Source of the DNA: a virus
Reading direction: 5' to 3' (one strand)
Virus record (IMG/VR): IMGVR_UViG_3300045974_000399
Coordinates: 1-64,000 of that record
Length of the DNA stretch: 64,000 bases
The notes under the pieces were generated by a model. That model had not been told where the DNA came from and ran no database searches. It saw nothing but the letters and a program-made list of their open reading frames with translations. Positions 16,329 to 25,948 of this stretch are shown in pieces; the first letter of the stretch is position 1; each line of letters opens with the position of its first letter. A program made the position numbers and the translations under genes.

Positions 16329-17573
16329 CTATAAGCAAAGAGAGTCCATAGGTATCGGATAATTGAATCGGATATACATGGCGTAAGGCGCTAACAATCG
16401 GGTTAGTGGGCACACGTAAGTGTTGTACTTAAGGTTAGCCCAACACATGCCCCCGCATATCCAACGCGCTCCACAGTTATCTGTGCAAGGGGGACTAACT
16501 CGTTTGTCCAATAGCTCTGCCTGAAACAGCTTGGAGTCAAAGTCGTCTATGGTACAGAAATTAGCATCACTATCAGGCAAGGATGCGTATTCGTGACACA
16601 AAAATATCTTGCCAGAGTGACTTATGGATAACGAACTACTACACGATTCATAGTTAACTCCGTATGCCTCCAGCATATTCATTTTGGAAAGATAACGTCG
16701 AAAGATCGAGGCATTTATTGGTAATGTACCCGCTTCAATTTCCAATAATTCCTTTTCAATATCTTCCACAGGTATTTCTACGTTACTCTTTCCGCAGGTT
16801 GCGCCATTGGTATCAATCAGATTATATACAACTGGAACTATGCCTTCAAATTCCTTAGATTGACTCGCTCTAACTTCTGGCAATTCAGCCAGTCTGTCAA
16901 TTGGATACACCACCGAAACATTTAGCAAATGGTTAAATTCTGGGTACTTATCGACCAGGGTCTGTATTATCTCCCGAGTTTTATCTGTATTAGAATGACC
17001 TTCAAAATTACTTATGCAGAAGTCAAGGTTGACATACAAAAGAGTTTTAGTTGCTATAACCCACTCAACGAAGTCATCTGTTAATAGCGAACCATTTGTA
17101 AGTATAGTAACTCGGTTGAAATAGCTGGCAACTTCTTTAACCAGCTCAGGGTACAAAAGAGGCTCGCCCCCAGAGATGCAGACCTGCTTGAAGCTATTAT
17201 CAGGTAATATGCTTCGGAGCTTCTTTATCCAAGCGATATCGAACACGCTCTTTTTATCGGATCCGTTTTTACACGCATAGCAGAAACTACAATCCATATT
17301 GCACTCATTGGTTATGATGCAAAATCCTACTGCAGGGTCATGTGATAACTGTTCTCTCTGCCGCTGACAGTACAATTCACTTAATTCGGCTGTGTCATCT
17401 CGAGTTACATCTAAACCGTATTTTTCCAAAACATCTGCATCAGACAGCAGAGTTATCCTTTCCGCCTGAGCTCCCAAGACTACACTGAACTTATTGGTAC
17501 GAGGAGTGTATATCATAGTGTTGGCGTATTTATTCAGGCGTATGCCCACGTTAGTTTGATAATCAAAATCCAC
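16329..17573 (-). CDS. radical SAM/SPASM enzyme, candidate fibre-tip maturase B
   Basis: The radical SAM cluster is C-x3-C-x2-C at Cys91, 95 and 98 (CNMDCSFC), followed by ISGGEPLL (GGEP at 135-138) and ILTNGSLL. From about residue 311 there is a Cys-rich SPASM region (GKIFLCHEY, then CTDNCGARWICGGMCW and YVCP) that would bind one or two auxiliary 4Fe-4S clusters. SPASM enzymes modify peptides, forming thioethers, C-C bonds or formylglycine, which makes a nucleotide-modifying role unlikely. The N-terminal 85 residues could be a substrate-recognition domain. The GTG start has AGGAGG upstream and overlaps the previous gene. It is the last gene before a strong terminator. Confidence 0.88.
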   Translation of the reverse strand: MDFDYQTNVGIRLNKYANTMIYTPRTNKFSVVLGAQAERITLLSDADVLEKYGLDVTRDDTAELSELYCQRQREQLSHDPAVGFCIITNECNMDCSFCYACKNGSDKKSVFDIAWIKKLRSILPDNSFKQVCISGGEPLLYPELVKEVASYFNRVTILTNGSLLTDDFVEWVIATKTLLYVNLDFCISNFEGHSNTDKTREIIQTLVDKYPEFNHLLNVSVVYPIDRLAELPEVRASQSKEFEGIVPVVYNLIDTNGATCGKSNVEIPVEDIEKELLEIEAGTLPINASIFRRYLSKMNMLEAYGVNYESCSSSLSISHSGKIFLCHEYASLPDSDANFCTIDDFDSKLFQAELLDKRVSPPCTDNCGARWICGGMCWANLKYNTYVCPLTRLLAPYAMYIRFNYPIPMDSLCL

Positions 17574-18816
17574 TTAAAGCCTCCTGTTTAGTTTTATCCT
17601 TCATGGATAACCAAAGATTATATGCCATCAGAGTGACATGTAGTGAACACGCGTCTTCTGAGGCATCAGATACAAAATGACAACGGGCAGTACAGGAATA
17701 TATTAGAGGGCATGTCCGACATTTAAGGGGAAGAGCAGCACACTTAGGCGTTAGTATGTGATCTTCACAATTGGTACCTTGAGATGCACACTCAGAACAG
17801 GATGTTACTTCCATCAACTGCCGAGTATGCTGCTGAGGGTTATCTGAGGTTTGCTCCAAACCAGCATACAAGCAATGCGTATACTTATAGTCTCCAACCA
17901 AAACCAACCTGTTTATATTGCAATTCAAGGTGGGCCGGCTTGGGTTATTTCTTAAGTAGTTTAGGCCTCTGATGTCTGCTGATTTGAAGTTTTGTGCGGC
18001 AGATTGCTCAGGGACGCTATCAACTAAGTCCTGTATAAATCGGTTCATGTTCATATTGTACGGAGGATTAATCTTGTGGTCGGATACCTTGGAGATAACT
18101 ATGTCGGTATTCTTTAGCTTACGGAGCCTCTCAAAGATGTGTAGAATTTCACCTGATCTACCTGGTAAGACGTTCAACACAAAGACAAGATTATCATTAG
18201 GAATGGGGTCAAAATAGTCGTATGACAATCTACTGAATTCTTGGTCAAAGTTATCTACATTTAGTGACCTGAGGATCAGGATCTTTGTAGGTAGTATTCG
18301 GATAAAACCCATCAAGTCATCATCCAAGTTAAGGCCATTAGTGAATAGTGTAATGCTATCAAAAGAGTGATACACACCCAACAATAGATTCTTTAATGCC
18401 CCCTTGTCAATAGTAGGCTCACCCCCAAAGATATGTAAGTCTCGTATACTAGGATATAGCTCTTTATGCTTTAAGATGTGAGTAACGGACGCAAAGTCAG
18501 CTACGGGTCTATTCCTACTCAGACAATACTCGCAGCTTAGATTGCACTCTGAGTTTGATACTACCAACGTAGTGTACTTTATTTCCTTTCGGTCTAGAGT
18601 ATTGGCATAAAAGATTTGTCTCTGCTTAGGCGTTACCTCTTTTAGGTACACGCTACAAAACTGAACGTCTTCTATGCCCTCGCTGGATATTGAGATCAAA
18701 GGACTTACTTCAGCAAAGTTATCAAAAAGTATGTGACCATCTTTGACTTTTATTATGAACCCAGAAGTAACATCAGACAGAGCAATTAAGTTGTTTTTGG
18801 TTATTGCAGGAATCAT
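17563..18816 (-). CDS. radical SAM enzyme with Cys-rich C-terminus, candidate fibre-tip maturase A
   Basis: The cluster motif CNLSCEYC again places Cys at 91, 95 and 98, followed by FGGEP (GGEP at 131-134) and LFTNGLNL. The last 130 residues hold about a dozen Cys in SPASM-like order (CNINRLVLVGDYKYTHC, CSECASQGTNC, CRTCPLIYSCTARC, and a final C). The matching position of the motifs in the two adjacent enzymes suggests duplication followed by strong divergence. The ATG overlaps the upstream stop (ATGA) with no clear ribosome binding site, so translation is probably coupled. The substrate is inferred to be the Cys-Thr tail of the fibre two genes upstream. Confidence 0.87.
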   Translation of the reverse strand: MIPAITKNNLIALSDVTSGFIIKVKDGHILFDNFAEVSPLISISSEGIEDVQFCSVYLKEVTPKQRQIFYANTLDRKEIKYTTLVVSNSECNLSCEYCLSRNRPVADFASVTHILKHKELYPSIRDLHIFGGEPTIDKGALKNLLLGVYHSFDSITLFTNGLNLDDDLMGFIRILPTKILILRSLNVDNFDQEFSRLSYDYFDPIPNDNLVFVLNVLPGRSGEILHIFERLRKLKNTDIVISKVSDHKINPPYNMNMNRFIQDLVDSVPEQSAAQNFKSADIRGLNYLRNNPSRPTLNCNINRLVLVGDYKYTHCLYAGLEQTSDNPQQHTRQLMEVTSCSECASQGTNCEDHILTPKCAALPLKCRTCPLIYSCTARCHFVSDASEDACSLHVTLMAYNLWLSMKDKTKQEALSGF

Positions 18817-19565
18817 ATTGCAGATACTCGATAATAGCTACTGTAGATTCCAAAAGAAGTACCTGCTATGTTTATGGTCTTACCTGATTTGAACACGTAC
18901 TCACCAGAAACATTGAGAGTTATCTCAGCCTTGTGCAGATGCAAATCTAGGAGTGGATATGCTCCAGTACTTGGGTTAAGCTTAAGCTCCGTTATGTCCC
19001 TTAAAAGGTAGACTGAAGCAGCGCTATCAGAGGGACTAGATACAACCTCCAGAGAAACCTGACCAAGGGGGTCATACAGATTAAAATCCAGAGTTGTCGG
19101 ATAATTAGGGCTAGATACCCAAGCTTCTCTTGATCTGTAAGCTACTACCTCAAGGCCATCCCTACTAATGCACTTGGTTATCAAACGGCTTGCTAAACGA
19201 GACTGAAGAAATGCACACAGCGTATCTGGATCGCTGAAGTACAAGAGGTTTATGTCTGCGTGTCGGTATATTGTAACTCCGAGCAAGTCCGTGGTATCCA
19301 GTATTCCGAATGAGCTTAACTCAAGCTCAAACTTGCTCTTGTAAAAGGATAGATCTTTAGTCTCCTCGTAGTCAAAGCCCCTGAAGGTGAAATCCCTGGC
19401 AGTTATCAAGGATACACCTTCCCGAATATTATTGTAAAACGGCGTGGCATTCAGATTAACGTCCGTAAGGATAAGACCCGAGGGGTCACCCGCTATATCA
19501 GGTACAACCCGAATTAAGTCTGCCGTGCTAGCTGCATTCTTGTCTTTAACCATTAAGATCAACAT
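18813..19565 (-). CDS. 250-aa protein between fibre and radical SAM genes, function unknown
   Basis: The start has GGAGACAAACAC upstream. The protein looks beta-rich with a short helical middle (DTLCAFLQSRLASRLITKC), and the last 60 residues have a pattern typical of virion beta-domains (EYVFKSGKTINIAGTSFGIY). No RiPP-recognition domain can be identified by eye. Tight coupling to the radical SAM genes on one side and 27 nt from the fibre gene on the other points to a shared job: a fibre partner, chaperone or adaptor for the maturases. Confidence 0.65.
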   Translation of the reverse strand: MLILMVKDKNAASTADLIRVVPDIAGDPSGLILTDVNLNATPFYNNIREGVSLITARDFTFRGFDYEETKDLSFYKSKFELELSSFGILDTTDLLGVTIYRHADINLLYFSDPDTLCAFLQSRLASRLITKCISRDGLEVVAYRSREAWVSSPNYPTTLDFNLYDPLGQVSLEVVSSPSDSAASVYLLRDITELKLNPSTGAYPLLDLHLHKAEITLNVSGEYVFKSGKTINIAGTSFGIYSSYYRVSAI

Positions 19566-19592
19566 GTGTTTGTCTCCTAGAGAAGATTGACG

Positions 19593-21719
19593 TTACATCA
19601 TTCCTTGGCAGCAGCTATGCGGAGAATAAAACTGACAAGTGCAAGGACAGGTACAGGTACAAGTGCAAGTACATGAGCAAAACTGAACGTTAGGCGGGTT
19701 AGAGTCAGAATATGGAACATACACAGGATTACTCGGGTCCGAAGTAAACGTTAGCTTTAGTGCATTCCCCAGAATCATATCCTTAGCTGGAACCAGAACA
19801 TGGGCGGCAGCTGCATCCGTTTTATCGTATGCTAGTAAATTATACTGACCTGCCAATTTTTCAGCAGAAACCGGAGGGGCGATACCGTTCAAAGTAACTG
19901 TATTAGTTGCATTGTCCAGAGCTATGGTTAGGTAGCTACCTACAGCAATATTAAGAACATCCTCCGTGCCCTTGGCTATGATAGGTGTTTTACCTGGAGA
20001 GGCTATCGTTTTATACGCCAGCAACGTGCCGAGATTTGTTATGGTCATGGTTTTATTTACAGGGTCTGTTATTACAGCAACACCTGTACCACCATTTACT
20101 ACCAGAGTATCCTGTAAAGCATTCATGTTAATTTGACCCTGCGAAGCATAGGCAGGGGTACTATTCGAGACCGCAATAGAGTGAACGTTCTGAGTGGTGT
20201 TTGTAACCGTTATGGTCTCGGTAGCTGGATCTGTGGCTAAACCTATTCCCGGTCCAGCGCTAATTGCTCTCCGTGTTCCAACAATTCTACCCCAGGTAGA
20301 GTTACCTTCGTAGATAAGATAATCTCCAACGTTAAAGTGAACCCCACCCATTGTACCCTGAAGAGATATCTTCCAGTAGTGACCCTGACGAAGTTCAGTA
20401 AATATCGTGGTTGGTGTAGCGGGAGGATAAACTCCAGAGGAAGCGTCCCAAAGCCCTTTGTATAAGACATAGGGTAGCTCTGTGTTGTCAATCTTGTCCC
20501 ACAAGCCAGTTCCTTCGTATACCAGCCAGTCACCTGTTTGGTAAGCTACGTTATTCAAGACCCCACCTACAGCGATAACGTAGTAACTACCGGGTGTTAC
20601 TGCGTTGTTTGGATATCCTGCTGCGCCGGCATAAGTTCCATCTGGATTCTTGATATTCCAGCGACCTGCATATACCAAACCGGCAACGTGAGAGTAGGGC
20701 AATGACCAGATTATGATGTTTGATTTATCCGCCTCATTGTTAGCCGCCATGTTTACAACTTGGCTGGTGGGTATGATTGTTCCTGTTGTGGTTATCCCAC
20801 AAGGATCCGAACTTTCCGGGGTAGCACCTGTTGCACCCAGCAAAGATAAGGCTTCATACAGCACCTCAAACTTACCTGTAAGTGCACCTGAACTGTGATA
20901 CTTTATCGCCCGACATTGACCCTTACCTCGACCGGAATAGATATACATGAACGCCCAGTCAACAGAAATAAGTGGTGGCGGGGAGTCTACGATTAACGCA
21001 GAAAACAAGGTAAACGTATTGTGTACTCCGTCACCTGCCCCTGGAGAAGTTTCAGGAACGTCAGATGTAACACTCGTTACGGTACCCTGATATAGCAAGG
21101 AGCCATTCAAGAGACCCCAAGCTAGTGGGCCAGTATCAGACATTGCATACCGGGTAACGATTGCAGGATGAATCTTGGTATTCGTGGGAGAGTAATCCTT
21201 TGTTATCCCATGATTGACCACGTAGGCGTTACTTCCCGTCTTGGCAGGATGAGGAAGATCCCCATAGAAGTTGACTCGGGGTAAACTCATGGCCCAAGTC
21301 AGAGTCAAGTCAACTACTGAGCCCAAATAAGGAGATAATAAGACACAGTGCGTCTTATATATCTGACCAGGCTGCTTGACTATAGGCTCCGCGTAACAGG
21401 TAAGGGCAAAAAGTATCTGGACTCCAGCATTATTGGGGTCATCAATGTATAGACCGATTTCCCCAATAAACAAAGGACCTAGACCGGATGCGGTAACAGG
21501 TACAGTACATACAAAGTCCATTACCTCATCCGTTAAAACGTCTACTGTGCCTATTGTCCCCTCGTACACTATTTCCCCATGAAGTGCAGTGTCCTCTTTC
21601 ACAGGCGAGTAGTTTGTTCCGCTGCCTACCTTGAAGTTGAGTATCTGAAGCTTTATCTGCTTTGAGTTCGCATCAAGTATTCTTTCGTACCCGATGGCTG
21701 TTATCTGCATAGTGCTCAT
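19593..21719 (-). CDS. tail fibre with Cys-Thr repeat C-terminal tip
   Basis: The N-terminal 150 residues match the phage tail-collar fibre type: an ITAIGYERI start, a ...FKVGSG..YSPVKEDTAL segment and an IGEIGLY motif. The middle carries two related modules (YKGLWDASSGVYPP and GDYLIYEG type) that look like carbohydrate-binding or fibre repeats, then a beta-rich region. The last 28 residues read CSCTCTCTCTCPCTC followed by a short QFYSPHSCCQGMM. The ten Cys of the tip alternate with Thr, Ser or Pro. Cys and Thr codons are mixed, so the pattern is held at protein level. The ATG at 21719 is set by AAGGAG; an upstream TTG is rejected. The radical SAM genes follow. The tip could be thioether cross-linked or metal-binding. 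Confidence 0.9.
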   Translation of the reverse strand: MSTMQITAIGYERILDANSKQIKLQILNFKVGSGTNYSPVKEDTALHGEIVYEGTIGTVDVLTDEVMDFVCTVPVTASGLGPLFIGEIGLYIDDPNNAGVQILFALTCYAEPIVKQPGQIYKTHCVLLSPYLGSVVDLTLTWAMSLPRVNFYGDLPHPAKTGSNAYVVNHGITKDYSPTNTKIHPAIVTRYAMSDTGPLAWGLLNGSLLYQGTVTSVTSDVPETSPGAGDGVHNTFTLFSALIVDSPPPLISVDWAFMYIYSGRGKGQCRAIKYHSSGALTGKFEVLYEALSLLGATGATPESSDPCGITTTGTIIPTSQVVNMAANNEADKSNIIIWSLPYSHVAGLVYAGRWNIKNPDGTYAGAAGYPNNAVTPGSYYVIAVGGVLNNVAYQTGDWLVYEGTGLWDKIDNTELPYVLYKGLWDASSGVYPPATPTTIFTELRQGHYWKISLQGTMGGVHFNVGDYLIYEGNSTWGRIVGTRRAISAGPGIGLATDPATETITVTNTTQNVHSIAVSNSTPAYASQGQINMNALQDTLVVNGGTGVAVITDPVNKTMTITNLGTLLAYKTIASPGKTPIIAKGTEDVLNIAVGSYLTIALDNATNTVTLNGIAPPVSAEKLAGQYNLLAYDKTDAAAAHVLVPAKDMILGNALKLTFTSDPSNPVYVPYSDSNPPNVQFCSCTCTCTCTCPCTCQFYSPHSCCQGMM
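19596..19679 (-). other. Cys-Thr repeat tip-coding segment of the tail fibre
   Basis: It encodes residues 681-708 of the fibre: eight Cys at every second position (C-S-C-T-C-T-C-T-C-T-C-P-C-T-C) and a C-C pair near the end. Mixed TGC/TGT and ACT/ACC codons argue against simple DNA slippage as the sole cause. This is the inferred substrate of the two radical SAM enzymes downstream. Confidence 0.85.
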
Positions 21720-21747
21720 ACTGCTCTCCTTTTTGGTACGAAATTTC

Positions 21748-23586
21748 CTAGCCAAAATCCACTATTTTTCGAGACTTAACATCAGATAACTTTGCCACGT
21801 TTCTGCATAAATACTGGATAGTAACACCTTCTTCAATCTCAGAGCACTCAGGAGTAATTTCCACTAGTCTAGGTATCCCGAATATAACCGCGTTATAGTC
21901 AGGATATGGAGAGTACAAAACCATCTCAGAAGGAGCAAGCATGTAAAACATATCTACTACGCTCTTATCTAAAGGTAAATGCACAATATCATCTCGGGTA
22001 TATGGCCTAAGATGATTCCAGTAGCTACGATATGTAGCCGGTGTAGTTATACTTGATATGAGCGCCCAGGATGAGGGGTTAGTTGTAGGATACTGATTCG
22101 TAGACAATGCCCCTGATGCTACAGTGCACTTGTAAAATTTGCCCGAGGTCAACTCATACCTAGAGGTAGCATAAGGTTTTCCCGAGCCAACGTGAACTAT
22201 ATCTCCTATATTGTACGGAATGAAAGGGTTCCAGATACCTTTGTGGGCTGCGGCGTCCGCGTCGGTCCAAATCAGACTGGAGGATCTAACTGACCACTTA
22301 CTTAAGGTATCCGCGGGAGTAACATTGGGATTTATATGACCAATTCTAGGGTCTCCTGCGGTTAAGGTAGGATAGTGTAGATTAGACCCCATCATAAGAT
22401 ATATCGGTGCATAGTTTACAGTGCACACGTAGTCAATACCTGGGTCATTCTCATAAATTTCAGTCGTATAAATATTAGTTACAGGATTTACTGGTAGAGT
22501 CTCAGGACGATAAAATAGCAGATAATTGCGGGTGTATAACTGAGTCAGAGTCCACGTGTCTGTAGGATCGCGCTGTTTCAACAGGAAGTTCAACAACAGC
22601 ATGAATTTATCTGTGCCAGCCACAGACTTATACCTAGAAAGGTATATAACATAGTTAAGAAATGTTCCTGATAAAAGCCAGCTGAATTTGCTGAGGTCAA
22701 ATCCCAAAAGTTTAGAGGTACGTGAAACTATTTCTGGATGAGTATCAATGGTTATCTGCCTAAGCCTACCTAGCTCTACGATAGGCATATCTACCTGGTC
22801 AAGAAGTGTTTCATCCGAAGCGGAAATATAGTCGGCAATGAACGGAGAATCCTGCATCCAAGGGGGTGCTTGTTTCTTACGAAGCGGAATATACTCCCAC
22901 ACTTTAACGTATATATTCCAAGAAGTAACCGTAACAATAGAGTCTGGATCTACTCCACCTACAGAATCAGAGTCAACGCCACCAATGGAATCAACGCTTA
23001 CGGTTAAACTTGTTGGACTAGAAGAGGTTACAAATCCCTCAACAAAGGTCTTACTCTTTCCAGGTAGGGTACAGGAACAACGCACTCTTTCATTTACTGC
23101 TATTGTGTTCCCTGTAACTACAAACGTTAAACTACCATACCCGATATTATGAGAGGTCGAACTAGTTATTGGGGTGGTATAAAAATCCTTCCGAAAGGAA
23201 GCCGATGACTCATGCCGAGAAACGCACACAAAGTGTATATGACCATACAGAACAATCTCATTCTCAGAGTACAGATGTCTAAATATCCAAGGTCGAGGTA
23301 AATCCCAGGACAGTCTATTCCAGCGACGCGCTAAGAAATCGGTCTTAAATAGCGTACTCGGGTTATGCGCTATCACGCACTCATAAACTGAGTTGTCATA
23401 TTTTACATTTTGTCCCACCTGGTATAGTTTTGTCCATATAGCGGGGTTTGATTCTGGAGCTTTCCCAACATTACTTTCTACCGCTGTATATATGAATCCG
23501 CTCCGAAGTACTACTGCGTTTATCAGATACGCTGTGCCAATATTCCAGGGCGTAGTAATTCCAGGTTTCCATATGTCCGCTCGCAT
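21748..23586 (-). CDS. 612-aa baseplate or fibre-attachment protein with carbohydrate-binding-like repeats
   Basis: AGGAGG before the ATG at 23586 sets the start; an in-frame extension of 30 residues is rejected. Several segments repeat the pattern of chitin-binding CBM5/12-like modules: 'Y-x-x-x-x-V-V-x-x-x-G-x-x-Y-x-A-x-x-x-N' followed by 'P...N-P-x-x-W' (residues about 10-75, 475-510 and 515-545). The position between the gp6/J-like gene and the tail fibre fits the T4 gp7/gp8-like wedge or a tail protein I (fibre connector). The middle (about 250-330) has a cluster of Trp and Tyr typical of such proteins. Confidence 0.65.
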   Translation of the reverse strand: MRADIWKPGITTPWNIGTAYLINAVVLRSGFIYTAVESNVGKAPESNPAIWTKLYQVGQNVKYDNSVYECVIAHNPSTLFKTDFLARRWNRLSWDLPRPWIFRHLYSENEIVLYGHIHFVCVSRHESSASFRKDFYTTPITSSTSHNIGYGSLTFVVTGNTIAVNERVRCSCTLPGKSKTFVEGFVTSSSPTSLTVSVDSIGGVDSDSVGGVDPDSIVTVTSWNIYVKVWEYIPLRKKQAPPWMQDSPFIADYISASDETLLDQVDMPIVELGRLRQITIDTHPEIVSRTSKLLGFDLSKFSWLLSGTFLNYVIYLSRYKSVAGTDKFMLLLNFLLKQRDPTDTWTLTQLYTRNYLLFYRPETLPVNPVTNIYTTEIYENDPGIDYVCTVNYAPIYLMMGSNLHYPTLTAGDPRIGHINPNVTPADTLSKWSVRSSSLIWTDADAAAHKGIWNPFIPYNIGDIVHVGSGKPYATSRYELTSGKFYKCTVASGALSTNQYPTTNPSSWALISSITTPATYRSYWNHLRPYTRDDIVHLPLDKSVVDMFYMLAPSEMVLYSPYPDYNAVIFGIPRLVEITPECSEIEEGVTIQYLCRNVAKLSDVKSRKIVDFG

Positions 23587-23596
23587 GGAGTTCCTC

Positions 23597-25549
23597 CTAG
23601 TTCGGAATAAGCTGTATTGAACCGTCAGCTCTAGTAACCTTAGTAAAGTTACCAGCCGCCTCCGAGGGGTCCACATAATTTACAGTATTCCGACTGGAGT
23701 AACCGGTTTCAATAACCAGATCACTACTGGAAACACTTATGTATGCGGGGGGTGTTGGTATGCCCGTTACGGGATGCACCGAAATTGGTATAGGGATAAA
23801 GTCAGACGCAGGTACTAAGTCACCCGCTGGAGTTGGGTCAAAAAACTCTATATAGTCAATTTCAGGAATACTTGTCTTAAGGATATTAGATATATCTGTG
23901 AGTGCTATTCGCTTATTCAATATCTGCTGGCTTGTGCTGAACACACTCAAAATAAAAGTTCTAGCACTAGCTGCAACCGTGGATAAATCTGTCCTCAAAA
24001 AGCACATTATCTTTACTTGTAACTTGCGGGCATCCTTTATAGGATTCTGAGGTTTAAGAATTGAACCCTTATACTTATACTGGTCAAACCAGGTTAGAAA
24101 CGCTGCCCACTCTGAGTTTGTCCAGTTTACGCCTGTATCAGAAAGAATACTCACCCATATTAGATTCATAAGCTTTGGGTGTGCATCTGTGGTTGTAAGG
24201 ATATAATCCACGGTCTCAACAGGATTTATTGGAGGCTCTGCGCTCTTATCCCAGAGTGGAATCATCATCTTAAGCAAGAGATCTCTTTCAAAGCGAATAC
24301 AGACATCTCCAACCCCTGGATACGATAAACAATATGCAATATGGTCATCTGTTGTAACTGCTCTACAATTAGCTTTGAAGAGCATTGAGGCAGTAGCTTT
24401 GTAATAGCGTGCCGGCCTTTCATCATGCCCTGTGGCAGTAGTAGTCAAAATCCAAGTGCCTGCAGCTAACAGTTTTGCCTTGAAGTTATTTACGATAGAT
24501 ACAGTAGCATCCCTGCCGGAAACATGAACAATGGTTCCTATTCCGACTCCAGTTACCTCTTCTATCTGAAGTCCGACAAAAGACTTAGACCAAATACTAC
24601 CAACAGGTAGATTAAATATTGGCAGCGCATCTGTGATTGAACTGATTTGAATAGATACGCTAGAAAGAGTCATACCCTCTGCGCTTTGCAGTACATTATC
24701 ACGAGTTACAAATCCCTTGACACCCTGTGGGGGTGTACTATTTAGGATAGCATTCAGAGTTACCGAGCTAAAGACCGAAGTAATTGGAGAACTGGCACCT
24801 AGGGTCTCAACATAAGTTATTTCTATGCTAGATCCATAAGCTGGTTTGGCACCATTTATTCCGTTACCAAATTGTAGTACAACGTCACCTGTCCCTAAGG
24901 TATCATCCACAAAAACAGTTGCGGAGGGGCCATAATTCCAAAGGCCGTCAATTATGCGTGTCCAAGTTACACCGCCAATTATCATCCTTATGTCTAAGTC
25001 TGAGATACTCATTGGAGATATAGCAGGTATCGACAACTGCTGAAAGTCTGTTCCATCGGAAACATAGTTTCTGTAGTATAGAGAACCTTGATGTATAAAT
25101 ACTTTATCAATTGCTGAAGTTGGATTACCTGAGATATCATTGGCAAAAGTTATCGGCGTTCGATTGAAGTAGTCAACACCAAGAACGTTAAACTGGGAGT
25201 ACTCAGGAATAGTTACAGTTCCGGTTATTGGAAGAGTATCCTGAGAAAACCTGTTAAGCGTTATAATTTGCGCTGCAGGAAGCTTACGCATTATCCTAAC
25301 ACCTAGCATCCGAGTAAGCGCATATATCGTGCTATCTCTATTTGCTGTGTCAAAAAAACCTTCCTTTAGTGACTGCTCGATAGACCACTGATTGTAGGTT
25401 CCAATTGCGCTGTTATGCTCAATCAGAGTTTCACCTGTAGACCCTTCGTTAAGATCAGTCCAAGAGTCTCTTTGCTTAAGGTCATCCTGAAGCGCAGCTA
25501 CATAGGATGTAAAATCTGCTTTTACGTTTATTAAATCCAGTTTTGGCAT
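23597..25549 (-). CDS. baseplate wedge protein, gp6/baseplate J-like
   Basis: The 650-aa product begins LDLINVKADFTSYVAALQDDLKQRDSWTDLNEGSTGETLIEHNSAIGTYNQWSIEQS, where a 'D..EGS.G..L.' pattern precedes a helix that spans the wedge dimer, as in T4 gp6 and the P2 J family. LGVRIMRKLPA follows, as in baseplate J proteins, and the rest is beta-rich and ends with a short helical domain near 480-560. It lies downstream of the gp25-like gene, the classical baseplate order. Such proteins form the inner ring of the baseplate that triggers sheath contraction. Confidence 0.8.
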   Translation of the reverse strand: MPKLDLINVKADFTSYVAALQDDLKQRDSWTDLNEGSTGETLIEHNSAIGTYNQWSIEQSLKEGFFDTANRDSTIYALTRMLGVRIMRKLPAAQIITLNRFSQDTLPITGTVTIPEYSQFNVLGVDYFNRTPITFANDISGNPTSAIDKVFIHQGSLYYRNYVSDGTDFQQLSIPAISPMSISDLDIRMIIGGVTWTRIIDGLWNYGPSATVFVDDTLGTGDVVLQFGNGINGAKPAYGSSIEITYVETLGASSPITSVFSSVTLNAILNSTPPQGVKGFVTRDNVLQSAEGMTLSSVSIQISSITDALPIFNLPVGSIWSKSFVGLQIEEVTGVGIGTIVHVSGRDATVSIVNNFKAKLLAAGTWILTTTATGHDERPARYYKATASMLFKANCRAVTTDDHIAYCLSYPGVGDVCIRFERDLLLKMMIPLWDKSAEPPINPVETVDYILTTTDAHPKLMNLIWVSILSDTGVNWTNSEWAAFLTWFDQYKYKGSILKPQNPIKDARKLQVKIMCFLRTDLSTVAASARTFILSVFSTSQQILNKRIALTDISNILKTSIPEIDYIEFFDPTPAGDLVPASDFIPIPISVHPVTGIPTPPAYISVSSSDLVIETGYSSRNTVNYVDPSEAAGNFTKVTRADGSIQLIPN

Positions 25550-25570
25550 CGGCTGTGCCTCCCTAAAGTA

Positions 25571-25948
25571 TTAGCTGCGCTTGAAAACCAAAGGAACTGT
25601 TGACTTAGAACCTGTAGCCATATTAACTATTACCAGCGATATATAATAAGCGCTATCGTCTTGAGATTCCACTACCGCAGTTTCATCTTCTACTACTTTA
25701 CCCCGTGGCTCATACTGCGCCGCGTACATCATTTCATCTTTGATGTAGGATGCTGTAAGAGCACAAACCGGCTGAAATAGAAGACTGATTATGTCGCACC
25801 CAAGATAATACTTGAAGGGACGGTCTCCCCTTAGGGTGCTAAACAAGTTTATAAAACTATTCAGAATGGCGCGGTCGTCTTCCAGTAAGATAACGTTAGA
25901 ATCGGCCCCAAAGAAAGTGTTGATATCCCTGTAAAGTGGCTTTGACAT
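25571..25948 (-). CDS. gp25/W-like baseplate wedge protein
   Basis: The 125-aa product has the size and pattern of the GPW/gp25 family: DDRAILNSFINLFSTLRGDRPFKYYLGCDIISLLFQP, a helix followed by 'RG.R.F.P..G..+..LLF.P'. In contractile systems this protein nucleates sheath polymerisation on the baseplate. A weak copy of the late promoter-like element (25957-25971) overlaps the region of its ribosome binding site. Confidence 0.85.
   Translation of the reverse strand: MSKPLYRDINTFFGADSNVILLEDDRAILNSFINLFSTLRGDRPFKYYLGCDIISLLFQPVCALTASYIKDEMMYAAQYEPRGKVVEDETAVVESQDDSAYYISLVIVNMATGSKSTVPLVFKRS

Noticed and set aside
16329-18816. Radical SAM genes as queuosine/QueE-type nucleotide enzymes
   Set aside because: QueE is much shorter and lacks Cys-rich SPASM tails, and no other queuosine genes are present.
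19596-19679. Cys-Thr repeat as a simple DNA slippage product
   Set aside because: Codons are mixed (TGC/TGT, ACT/ACC, CCT) and the run is in frame up to a proper stop, so selection at protein level is more likely.
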